A stretch of 6,432 nucleotides of DNA. It comes from Actinomycetes bacterium. Its GTDB lineage: Bacteria; Actinomycetota; Acidimicrobiia; Acidimicrobiales; Microtrichaceae. The position numbers were made by a program, and so were the translations under genes. Positions within the stretch are counted from its first letter, which is position 1, and every line of letters begins with the position of its first letter. Below the pieces are notes generated by a model, which did not search any database, was not told the origin of the DNA, and saw only the letters and a list, made by a program, of their open reading frames with translations. Below, in pieces: positions 1 to 5,056 of this stretch. The stretch covers positions 1 through 6,432 of the forward strand of contig JAEZAI010000582.1 in assembly GCA_023427825.1 (NCBI GenBank), written 5' to 3'.

Positions 1-16
1 GAACAGAGCGGCGGAG

Positions 17-883
17 CTACGCGGCGCGCACCGGGCGGCCGCCCACGACGGTGGGCCGGTTGAGCACCGGGTCGACCAGTGGGCGCGGCGTGCCGGGGCC
101 GCCGGCGGGCGCCACGTCGATCGCGACGGCGCCGTCGGGGACGAACTGGACGATGTACGCCTTGCGGACGTCGTCGGTCGTGTTGCGGCGCGTCGCGTGC
201 GGCGTCAGCGAGGTGAACACCACCACGTCGCCGGCCCGGACCGGCACGTCCACCGCGCGGTCCTCGTCACCCCAGCACTCCTCGCCGATCGGGGTGTTCC
301 GGTGCTCGAGCGTGCCGTCGCGGTGCACCCCCGGGATGACCGAGATGCAGCCGTTGTCGGGAGTGGCGTCGGTGATCGCGATCCAGCAGGTCACGTACGA
401 CTGCGGCTCCACGTACGTGTAGCCGTTGTCCTGGTGCCACAGCACCGGCGCGGCGGAGTGCGGCTGCTTGTAGACGGCCTGCTCCCAGTAGAGCCGCACG
501 TCCGGCCCGATCAGGTCCGCGCACACGCCGGCCAGGACCGGGTCCTCGCAGACCGCGGCGAGCACGTCGGAACCGCCGACCATGTTGGGCGACACCGTCT
601 GCGTGTCGAGCCCGGCCACGGACAGCCGCCCGTCGGGCAGACCCTCGAGCAGCTCCCGGACGAGTGCGTCCCCGGGGGCGATCGCCCGGTCGAGCTCGAC
701 GAGGCGGTCCGCGTCGAACACGCCGGGCATCACGAAGTAGCCGAGCTCGTCGTAGTCACGGGCCTGCTCGTCGGTGATCGTCGAGAACGGGCCGGTCGGC
801 GCGCGCCACTCGTGACCGCGGTTCCACGGGTGCGGACGTCGGGGCATCGGCCCTGCGTCGGAGACGTCGGTCGCGTCGAGCAC
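17..883 (-). CDS. Phytanoyl-CoA dioxygenase (PhyH) family Fe(II)/2-oxoglutarate-dependent oxygenase
   Basis: Probable cytosolic non-haem iron oxygenase that couples 2-oxoglutarate decarboxylation to hydroxylation of a substrate. Family members act on phytanoyl-CoA, small natural products or compatible-solute precursors, and the substrate here cannot be told. With the GTG at 883 as start, the protein is 288 residues, normal for the family. The double-stranded beta-helix core spans about residues 130-250. The iron triad is visible as H150-x-D152 (in WHQDNGY) and H229 (in TPHATRRN). R240 (in DDVRKAY) is the expected 2-oxoglutarate-carboxylate arginine. N177-G178 and the segment IPGVH (183-187) match the usual PhyH loop. 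No signal peptide or membrane segment is seen. An ATG at 847 (protein MPRRPHPW...) is an alternative start. The GTG is preferred weakly because a -10-like TAGGCT lies 9 nt before it. The gene is transcribed away from the solute-binding-protein gene and ends with TAG near the left edge. Family call is firm; substrate unknown. Confidence 0.9.
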   Translation of the reverse strand: MLDATDVSDAGPMPRRPHPWNRGHEWRAPTGPFSTITDEQARDYDELGYFVMPGVFDADRLVELDRAIAPGDALVRELLEGLPDGRLSVAGLDTQTVSPNMVGGSDVLAAVCEDPVLAGVCADLIGPDVRLYWEQAVYKQPHSAAPVLWHQDNGYTYVEPQSYVTCWIAITDATPDNGCISVIPGVHRDGTLEHRNTPIGEECWGDEDRAVDVPVRAGDVVVFTSLTPHATRRNTTDDVRKAYIVQFVPDGAVAIDVAPAGGPGTPRPLVDPVLNRPTVVGGRPVRAA

Positions 884-892
884 CAGATGCCG

Positions 893-898
893 AGCCTA
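893..898 (-). promoter_or_regulatory. Candidate -10 box (TAGGCT) of the PhyH-family gene
   Basis: On the minus strand TAGGCT (TAnnnT type) is followed by 9 nt and then the GTG at 883. A transcript starting 6-7 nt after the hexamer would have a leader of only about 2-3 nt. The same 9-mer CTAGGCTCG occurs at the same kind of position before the crotonase gene (5868-5876). No convincing -35 is visible. The expected -35 region falls in the inverted repeat at 918-948. Confidence 0.45.
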
Positions 899-917
899 GC
901 GACGACGGCAGAACCGA

Positions 918-948
918 GTGACAGGCGGCACTCGTCGCCGCTTGTCAC
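918..948. promoter_or_regulatory. Inverted repeat / possible operator in the divergent gap
   Basis: Arms 918-929 (GTGACAGGCGGC) and 937-948 (GCCGCTTGTCAC) are complementary over all 12 positions, with one G-T wobble at 924/942, around a 7-nt loop at 930-936. It sits between the divergent PhyH and solute-binding-protein genes. It covers the expected -35 region of the PhyH gene, and a TTGTCA at 942-947 could serve as a -35 for the rightward gene. This placement suits an operator better than a terminator, since nothing is transcribed into it from a visible upstream gene and no T-tract follows. The regulator is unknown. Confidence 0.5.
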
Positions 949-1031
949 CCGAACGCCCGCTCGGTCCAGACTGGCGCCGACTCGCGGCGGGCGGGCTCCG
1001 ATCGGCATCCCCCGCGCGCCACCGCACGACC

Positions 1032-1037
1032 AGGGGA
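1032..1037 (+). promoter_or_regulatory. Ribosome binding site deciding the TTG start at 1045
   Basis: AGGGGA lies 7 nt upstream of the TTG at 1045, which is a good Shine-Dalgarno match and spacing. It supports the TTG as the true start, because translation from there gives a complete lipoprotein signal peptide. This gene is therefore translated from a leadered mRNA, unlike several neighbours. Confidence 0.7.
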
Positions 1038-1044
1038 CCGAATC

Positions 1045-2523
1045 TTGCACCGCTCCAGCGCCAGCCGCTCACGCACGACCCTCGCCGTCGCCGCCCTCCT
1101 GGCGGCCTCCGTCCTGGCCGCCGCCTGCGGCGCCCGGGGCGGCGAGAACGTCACCGACGCGGCCGAGATCAACGGCAACCCGCAGGGCGCGCCGGCCACC
1201 GCGGCCCCGGCCGACGACGGCTCGGGCGTGGACTCCCCCGACTTCGGCACGGTCGAGGCGCCGTGCCACGACGGCGACGCGTCCGTCGCCGACGGCGAGC
1301 AGCAGGGCGCCGCCGGCACGATCCAGATCGGCGTGCCCAACGACCGTGGCGCCACCATCCGCCCGGGCCTGCAGAAGCCCATCTGGGACGCGTCGGTCGC
1401 GTTCGCCGAGTGGTGCAACGCGCAGGGCGGCATCGGCGGCCTGCAGATCGAGCTCGTCGACATGGACGCCAAGCTGTTCGAGGTCGAGTCCGCCATGACC
1501 AAGGCGTGCGGGACCGCGTTCGCGCTCGTCGGCGGCGGCAACGTGCAGGACGACCTGCAGTTCTCCGGCAAGGACAGCTCGGACTTCCACAAGTGCAAGA
1601 TGATCGACATCCCGGCCTTCGCCGTGTCGACCGCCAAGTCCATGAGCAACGGCACGATCCAGCCGGTGCCCAACCCGACGTCGACGATCTCGAACACCTG
1701 GTTCCAGGACTTCAAGCAGCTCTACCCCGAGCAGGCCGCGAAGTGGGTCCCGGTCTGGGGCAACCTGCCCTCGCTGAAGACGGTGAAGATCAAGCAGGAG
1801 GCGATGATCCCGGACGTCGGCATGGAGCAGGTCGGCGAGTTCAACTTCCCGCCGGTCGGCACCACCGACTGGACCCCGCTCGCCCTGTCGATCATCGACT
1901 CCGGCGCCACCACCATGTCCTGGACCGGCGAGTCGCCCGACGTCGCCAAGCTGCTCGAGAAGCTGCACGACCAGGGCTGGAAGGGCCGGGCGCTGCTCGA
2001 GTCCAACCAGTACGACCGGCTGTTCCTCGAGTCGGGGAGCCCGCAGGCGCTCGAGGGCACGGTGGTCCGCCTGGCCCCGCACATGCTCGAGGAGGCCGAC
2101 GAGTGGCCGGCGGTCCGCAAGTACCTGGACCTCGTCGACGAGTACGTGGACGGCGGCGAGGTCGCCCTGCTCGGCATGCAGTCCATGTCGGCGTGGCTGC
2201 TGTTAGCCACCGCAGCCAACGCGTGCGCCGAGGCGGACGACGGCGTGCTGAGCCGGGACTGCATCATGGAGCAGGCGGCGGCCGTCGACGACTGGACCGG
2301 CGGCGGGCTGCACGCCCCGCAGGACCCCGACCAGGGTCCGAGCGCGTCCGCCAGCACGTGCAGCATGCTGCTGATCGTGAAGGACGGGCAGTTCGAGCGG
2401 CTCTACCCCGAGGTGGGCGGCAAGGACGACGACGGCGACGGGTTCCACTGCCCGTCCGACGGCATCACCGAGGTCACCGCGGACGTCGGCCAGGGCAAGG
2501 TCGACCCCAGCCGGGGCTACTGA
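1045..2523 (+). CDS. Branched-chain amino acid-type ABC transporter substrate-binding lipoprotein (periplasmic binding protein type I fold)
   Basis: Likely membrane-anchored extracytoplasmic solute receptor of the LivK/Peripla_BP_6 type. These hand amino acids, small amides or aromatic/aliphatic acids to an ABC permease. The product has 492 residues with a TTG start. Residues 1-28 form a lipoprotein signal: basic n-region (R3, R8, R10), hydrophobic stretch L13-A27 and lipid-attachment C28 in a relaxed lipobox (LAAAC). Residues 29-90 are a Gly/Ala/Pro/Asp-rich linker. The binding domain begins near T92 (TIQIGVPNDRG) and includes the typical AEWCNAQGGIGG segment. Unusual traits are eight further cysteines after C28, suggesting disulfides, and a C-terminal acidic loop D461-x-D463-x-D465-G466 followed by C469. 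Leu387 is encoded by TTA (2203-2205). No permease or ATPase gene is in the window, so it is an orphan here or its partners lie elsewhere. Family assignment is good; ligand unknown. Confidence 0.85.
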   Translation: MHRSSASRSRTTLAVAALLAASVLAAACGARGGENVTDAAEINGNPQGAPATAAPADDGSGVDSPDFGTVEAPCHDGDASVADGEQQGAAGTIQIGVPNDRGATIRPGLQKPIWDASVAFAEWCNAQGGIGGLQIELVDMDAKLFEVESAMTKACGTAFALVGGGNVQDDLQFSGKDSSDFHKCKMIDIPAFAVSTAKSMSNGTIQPVPNPTSTISNTWFQDFKQLYPEQAAKWVPVWGNLPSLKTVKIKQEAMIPDVGMEQVGEFNFPPVGTTDWTPLALSIIDSGATTMSWTGESPDVAKLLEKLHDQGWKGRALLESNQYDRLFLESGSPQALEGTVVRLAPHMLEEADEWPAVRKYLDLVDEYVDGGEVALLGMQSMSAWLLLATAANACAEADDGVLSRDCIMEQAAAVDDWTGGGLHAPQDPDQGPSASASTCSMLLIVKDGQFERLYPEVGGKDDDGDGFHCPSDGITEVTADVGQGKVDPSRGY

Positions 2524-2529
2524 CCCGGG

Positions 2530-2578
2530 GGCGCGCCGGCGCTCGGCGCTCGGCGATCCGGTGCTCGGCGCGCCGGCG
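2530..2578. terminator. GC-rich repeat/hairpin in the convergent gap, possible bidirectional terminator
   Basis: The 76-bp gap between the solute-binding-protein stop and the MarR stop holds a direct 12-mer GGCGCGCCGGCG at 2530-2541 and 2567-2578. Because the word is partly self-complementary, 2530-2538 can pair with 2566-2574 (9 bp). Between the copies are 7-nt near-repeats (GGCGCTC at 2538 and 2545, GGCGATC at 2552). The position between converging genes suits termination, but there is no U-tract, so an intrinsic terminator is uncertain. Confidence 0.35.
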
Positions 2579-2599
2579 TTCGTCAGGACGGCGCAGCCC

Positions 2600-3067
2600 T
2601 CAGGCCTCGGGCCCGAACGGGACCCGCTGCAGGTCGTCGACCAATCGGTCCACCGTGCGCGCCAGCTCGGCGCGCTCCTCGGACGTCCAGCCGTCGAGCA
2701 CCCGCCCCAGGTACGCGGTGCGCAGGCCGACGACGGCCCGGTACACCTCCCGGCCCCGCTCGGTGGACTCGACGACCCGCACCCTGCCGTCGCGCTCGTC
2801 GGCCCGCTGGCGGACCAGGCCCTCCTGCTCCAGCGAGCCGACCTGCCGCGCCGCCACCGCCGGGTCCATGGAGGTACGGGCCGCGAGCTCCTTCATGGCC
2901 AGCGGCCCGTCGCCGTCGAGCGTCCGCAGGACGGCGTAGCCGGCGCGCGACACCGGCGCCCCGACCGCGTCGGCCTGGCGGGACAGGAGCCGGCGGCCCA
3001 TCGCCAGGCGGAACAACCGCTCGAGCGACGCCTCCACCCCGGCCAGGTCGTCGTCCGGTGCCGTCAT
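2600..3067 (-). CDS. MarR-family winged-helix transcriptional regulator
   Basis: DNA-binding repressor, probably dimeric, that responds to small (often phenolic or lipophilic) ligands or oxidants. From the ATG at 3067 the protein has 155 residues, typical of MarR. The winged helix-turn-helix is at about 57-100: helix pair with LAMKELAARTSM, recognition helix around DPAVAARQVGSLEQEGLV (68-85), and wing with the family signature D90-E-R92-D93-G-R95. N-terminal and C-terminal helices (about 8-35 and 115-148) form the dimer interface. There is no cysteine, so a thiol switch of the OhrR kind is unlikely. The frame stays open to another ATG at 3094, but that extension would encode the palindromic operator and sit upstream of the best -10, so 3067 is preferred. 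The gene is divergent from the SDR-led operon. Autoregulation plus control of that operon through the shared palindrome is the natural inference. Confidence 0.9.
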   Translation of the reverse strand: MTAPDDDLAGVEASLERLFRLAMGRRLLSRQADAVGAPVSRAGYAVLRTLDGDGPLAMKELAARTSMDPAVAARQVGSLEQEGLVRQRADERDGRVRVVESTERGREVYRAVVGLRTAYLGRVLDGWTSEERAELARTVDRLVDDLQRVPFGPEA

Positions 3068-3074
3068 CCCCCGG

Positions 3075-3080
3075 ATTGTA
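3075..3080 (-). promoter_or_regulatory. -10 box (TACAAT) for a leaderless MarR transcript
   Basis: Minus-strand TACAAT differs by one base from the TATAAT consensus and ends 7 nt before the ATG at 3067. Transcription would start at or one base before the A of the start codon, as in leaderless actinobacterial genes. No good -35 is present at 17-18 nt spacing. The hexamer overlaps the left end of the palindrome at 3079-3097, so a bound repressor would block it. Confidence 0.6.
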
Positions 3081-3097
3081 CTTGACCAGGTCAACTA
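3079..3097. promoter_or_regulatory. 19-bp palindromic operator, probable MarR binding site
   Basis: TACTTGACCAGGTCAACTA has a perfect core, TTGACC-A-GGTCAA (3082-3094), extended by TA/TA at the outer ends with one mismatched pair. Length and symmetry fit a MarR-dimer operator. It lies centrally in the 41-bp gap between the divergent MarR and SDR starts and overlaps both -10 boxes, so occupancy should shut both promoters. Binding by this MarR is inferred from position. Confidence 0.7.
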
Positions 3098-3101
3098 ACA
3101 T
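3096..3101 (+). promoter_or_regulatory. -10 box (TAACAT) for a leaderless SDR-operon transcript
   Basis: TAACAT fits the TAnnnT pattern and ends 7 nt before the ATG at 3109, mirroring the arrangement on the opposite strand. It implies a leaderless mRNA beginning at the ATG. It also argues against the ATG at 3100, which overlaps the hexamer, and against starts further upstream. It overlaps the right edge of the palindrome. Confidence 0.5.
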
Positions 3102-3108
3102 GCGGGCG

Positions 3109-3870
3109 ATGTTCGAACTGACCGGCAGGGCCGCGCTGGTGACCGGGGGCGGCAGGGGCGTGGGCGCCGGCATCGTCATCGCCCTCGCCCAGCAGGGCGC
3201 CGCGGTGGCGGTCAACGACCTGGACACCGGTCGCGCCGCGGAGTCGGCCGACCGGGTGGTCGCCGCCGGCGGGCGCGCGGTCGCCGCACCGTTCGACGTG
3301 ACCGATCCCGAGGCGGTGGCCGACGGGGTGACGGCGGCGACCGGGGCGCTCGGGCAGCCGTTCGACATCCTGGTCAACAACGCGGGCGTCCCCGCGGGCA
3401 TGGGCACGGTGCCGTTCCGGGACATGGACCCCGAGGAGTGGCGACCCTTCGTCGACCTGAACCTCTACGGGTCGCTGCACTGCATCCGCGCCGTCGTCGA
3501 CCCCATGGTCGAGCGGGGGCACGGTCGCATCGTCCAGATCTCGTCGGGCGCGGCGCGGACCGGGCTCGCCTTCGGGGTGTCGCTGTACGGCGCGTCGAAG
3601 AGCGGGATCGAGGGCTTCGTGCGCCACCTCTCCCAGGAGCTCGCCCCCACCGGCGTGACCGTGAACTCCCTCGCGCTCGGCATGCTCTCGAACGTGGTGC
3701 CCGACGACGCCACCGACGCAGCGGTCGCGGGGCTGGCGCGCAGTGTCCCGGTGGGGCGCCTGGGCGAGCCGGCCGACGTGGGGGCCGCCGTCGTGTACCT
3801 GGCGTCCGACGAGGCGTCGTGGATGACCGGCCAGACGATCGGGCTCAACGGTGGGTCGACGACCAACTGA
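3109..3870 (+). CDS. Short-chain dehydrogenase/reductase (classical SDR)
   Basis: NAD(P)-dependent oxidoreductase interconverting an alcohol and a ketone; substrate not assignable. From the ATG at 3109 it has 253 residues, standard for classical SDRs. Visible motifs are the cofactor loop T12-G-G-G-R-G-V-G19, acidic D37 at the end of strand beta-2 (favours NAD(H) over NADP(H)), D63 in FDVTD, N90-N-A-G93, N118, catalytic S146, and Y160-x-x-x-K164 (YGASK). The C-terminal segment VGRLGEPADVGAAVVYLASDEASWMTGQTIGLNGG is typical of FabG-like enzymes. The usual PG after strand beta-6 is replaced by LG (SLALGMLSN). Upstream in-frame ATGs at 3100 and 3058 exist. The 3109 start is chosen because it begins a normal SDR N-terminus (MFELTGRAALVTGG) and lies just after the -10. 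It is probably the first gene of an operon with the DDN and GNAT genes. Confidence 0.93.
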   Translation: MFELTGRAALVTGGGRGVGAGIVIALAQQGAAVAVNDLDTGRAAESADRVVAAGGRAVAAPFDVTDPEAVADGVTAATGALGQPFDILVNNAGVPAGMGTVPFRDMDPEEWRPFVDLNLYGSLHCIRAVVDPMVERGHGRIVQISSGAARTGLAFGVSLYGASKSGIEGFVRHLSQELAPTGVTVNSLALGMLSNVVPDDATDAAVAGLARSVPVGRLGEPADVGAAVVYLASDEASWMTGQTIGLNGGSTTN

Positions 3871-3897
3871 CCGCTTCCCGGTTCCGGACCCGCACGT

Positions 3898-3903
3898 GGG
3901 AGG
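3898..3903 (+). promoter_or_regulatory. Ribosome binding site of the DDN-type gene
   Basis: GGGAGG ends 9 nt before the ATG at 3913, inside the 42-bp gap after the SDR stop. It fixes the start of the second gene and indicates ordinary leadered translation within the operon. Confidence 0.6.
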
Positions 3904-3912
3904 CTCTCGACC

Positions 3913-4452
3913 ATGACGACCAGCGACCCGTCGGCCGGCGCCGGATCCCGCAGCCCGGCCGCGAGCCTGAAGGACCGGATCACCGGGGTGAAGGTCCCCG
4001 GATGGATCCTGGCCTCGCGGCCGTTCCGCTGGCTGGCGCCCAAGGTGCTGCCCCAGACCCACAAGCTGCTGCACCGGCTCAGCGGCGGCCGCTGGATGTT
4101 CGACTCCCGGGCCCAGCCCATGTGCATGCTGACGACCACCGGCGCGCGGAGCGGCCAGCCGCGGGAGACACCACTCGCCGCCGTGCCGATCGAGGACGGC
4201 AAGCTCCTGGTCGTCGGCTCCAACTTCGCGAGCGACCGCCACCCGGCGTGGACCGGCAACCTGCTCGCCCACCCCGACGCGACGGTCGTGTTCAAGGGCG
4301 ACACGTTCCCGGTGCACTCGCGGCTGCTGACCGGCGACGAGCGCCAGGCCCGTTGGGACGAGCTGCTCACCTGGTTCCCCAACTGGCGCGACTACACCGA
4401 GGTCACCGACCGGGAGTTCCGGGTGTTCGAGCTGAGCCCGGCCGACCGCTGA
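3913..4452 (+). CDS. Deazaflavin (F420)-dependent oxidoreductase, DDN / nitroreductase family
   Basis: Small split-barrel oxidoreductase of the group that includes mycobacterial Ddn, which uses reduced coenzyme F420 to reduce quinones, nitro compounds or enones. The protein has 179 residues, slightly longer than Ddn. Residues 1-60 form a variable, helical, basic N-terminus (VPGWILASRPFRWLAPKVLPQTHKLLHRLSGGRW has amphipathic character and could contact the membrane). The signature T74-T-T-G-A-R79-S-G-Q-P-R84-E-T-P-L begins the barrel, followed by LLVVGSNFASDRHPAWTGNLLAHPDATV (98-124). This is the expected Ddn pattern, where the His-Pro-x-Trp and Asn-Leu-Leu-Ala-His-Pro segments shape the F420 site. 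C-terminal WFPNWRDYTEVTDREFRVFELSP closes the barrel. It lies 42 bp after the SDR and 22 bp before the GNAT gene on the same strand, so co-transcription is likely. Family is confident; use of F420 rather than FMN is by homology only. Confidence 0.9.
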   Translation: MTTSDPSAGAGSRSPAASLKDRITGVKVPGWILASRPFRWLAPKVLPQTHKLLHRLSGGRWMFDSRAQPMCMLTTTGARSGQPRETPLAAVPIEDGKLLVVGSNFASDRHPAWTGNLLAHPDATVVFKGDTFPVHSRLLTGDERQARWDELLTWFPNWRDYTEVTDREFRVFELSPADR

Positions 4453-4474
4453 GCCGCGGGACGCGCCACCAGCG

Positions 4475-5053
4475 ATGGACCTCTCCGGCCACGGCACCGA
4501 CCACGACACCGACGACGACACCGACGTCCGGCTGGCGACCGCGGACGACGTCGACGCGCTGGTCCCCCTGGTGCACGCCGCCTACCGGGGTGAGGGCACC
4601 GACGCGACGTGGACCAGCGAGACGCACCTCCTGGGCGGCCAGCGCGTGGATCGGACGATGGCGCTCGAGTCGGTCACGGGACCGGACTCCGCCGTGCTCG
4701 TCCTCACCGACGGGCCCGGCGGCGAGGTCATCGCCTGCTGCGAGCTCGCTCGGCCCGACGAGCACGGCCGGTGCCTGCTCGGCATGTTCGCGGTGGACCC
4801 GGCGCGTCAGGCCGCTGGCCTCGGCCGGCGCACGCTGGCCGCCGGCGAGCGCCTGGCGACGGAGTGGGGCGCGGACGCCGTCGAGCTGCACGTGATCGAC
4901 GTCCGCCACGAGCTCATCGACTGGTACCGCCGGCGCGGCTACGAGGTGACCGACGAGCGCCTGCCGTTCCCCTACGGCGACGAGCGCTACGGCGTGCCCC
5001 GGCAGGAGGGGCTGCAGTTCGCGGTGCTGCGCAAGCGGTTGCGCGAGGGCTGA
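4475..5053 (+). CDS. GNAT-family N-acetyltransferase
   Basis: Cytosolic acetyl-CoA-dependent acyltransferase acting on an amine of an unknown small molecule or protein. It has 192 residues. The start of the fold is at about V18 (VRLATADDVDALVPLVHAAY). The acetyl-CoA pyrophosphate-binding motif A is R111-Q-A-A-G115-L-G117-R-R after strand beta-4 (LLGMFAVDP), and the C-terminal ELHVIDVRHELIDWYRRRGYEV is the usual motif B with the conserved Y-x-R-x-G-Y. Residues 6-17 are an unusual His/Asp/Thr-rich stretch (HGTDHDTDDDTD), low-complexity and probably disordered. No strong ribosome binding site precedes the ATG at 4475. With only 22 bp after the DDN stop, translation may depend on coupling. It ends 3 bp from the convergent crotonase stop. 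Fold assignment firm; substrate unknown. Confidence 0.9.
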   Translation: MDLSGHGTDHDTDDDTDVRLATADDVDALVPLVHAAYRGEGTDATWTSETHLLGGQRVDRTMALESVTGPDSAVLVLTDGPGGEVIACCELARPDEHGRCLLGMFAVDPARQAAGLGRRTLAAGERLATEWGADAVELHVIDVRHELIDWYRRRGYEVTDERLPFPYGDERYGVPRQEGLQFAVLRKRLREG

Positions 5054-5056
5054 GCG

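Noticed and set aside
197..1498. 433-residue plus-strand open frame opposite the PhyH-like gene
   Set aside because: It runs through the divergent promoter gap and into another frame of the solute-binding-protein gene; low-complexity Pro/Arg/Ser composition marks it as a shadow.
918..2939. 673-residue plus-strand open frame across the solute-binding-protein and MarR genes
   Set aside because: It is extremely Arg/Gly/Pro-rich, typical of an out-of-frame reading in GC-rich DNA, and overlaps a convincing lipoprotein gene and a convincing MarR gene.
3082..3094. TTGACC in each arm of the palindrome as -35 boxes
   Set aside because: At 17-nt spacing the -10 positions would be GGCGAT (plus) and GGGGAT (minus), neither a TAnnnT box, and transcription would start inside the coding regions. 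The flanking TAACAT and TACAAT fit better.
3068..3094. Upstream ATG at 3094 as the MarR start
   Set aside because: The added nine codons are the operator palindrome and -10 region, and normal MarR length is obtained from 3067.
3091..4521. 476-residue minus-strand open frame opposite the SDR and DDN genes
   Set aside because: Antisense shadow of two well-supported genes; composition is His/Arg/Gly/Pro-rich with no recognisable domain.
4490..4525. GACACC/GAC repeats in the GNAT 5' end as a functional DNA repeat
   Set aside because: They are in-frame codons of a short His/Asp/Thr-rich N-terminus; too short and imperfect to support a separate repeat element.
3438..4895. 485-residue plus-strand open frame over the SDR, DDN and GNAT genes
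   Set aside because: Alternate-frame shadow covering three genes with clear family motifs; Arg/Pro-rich without domain structure.
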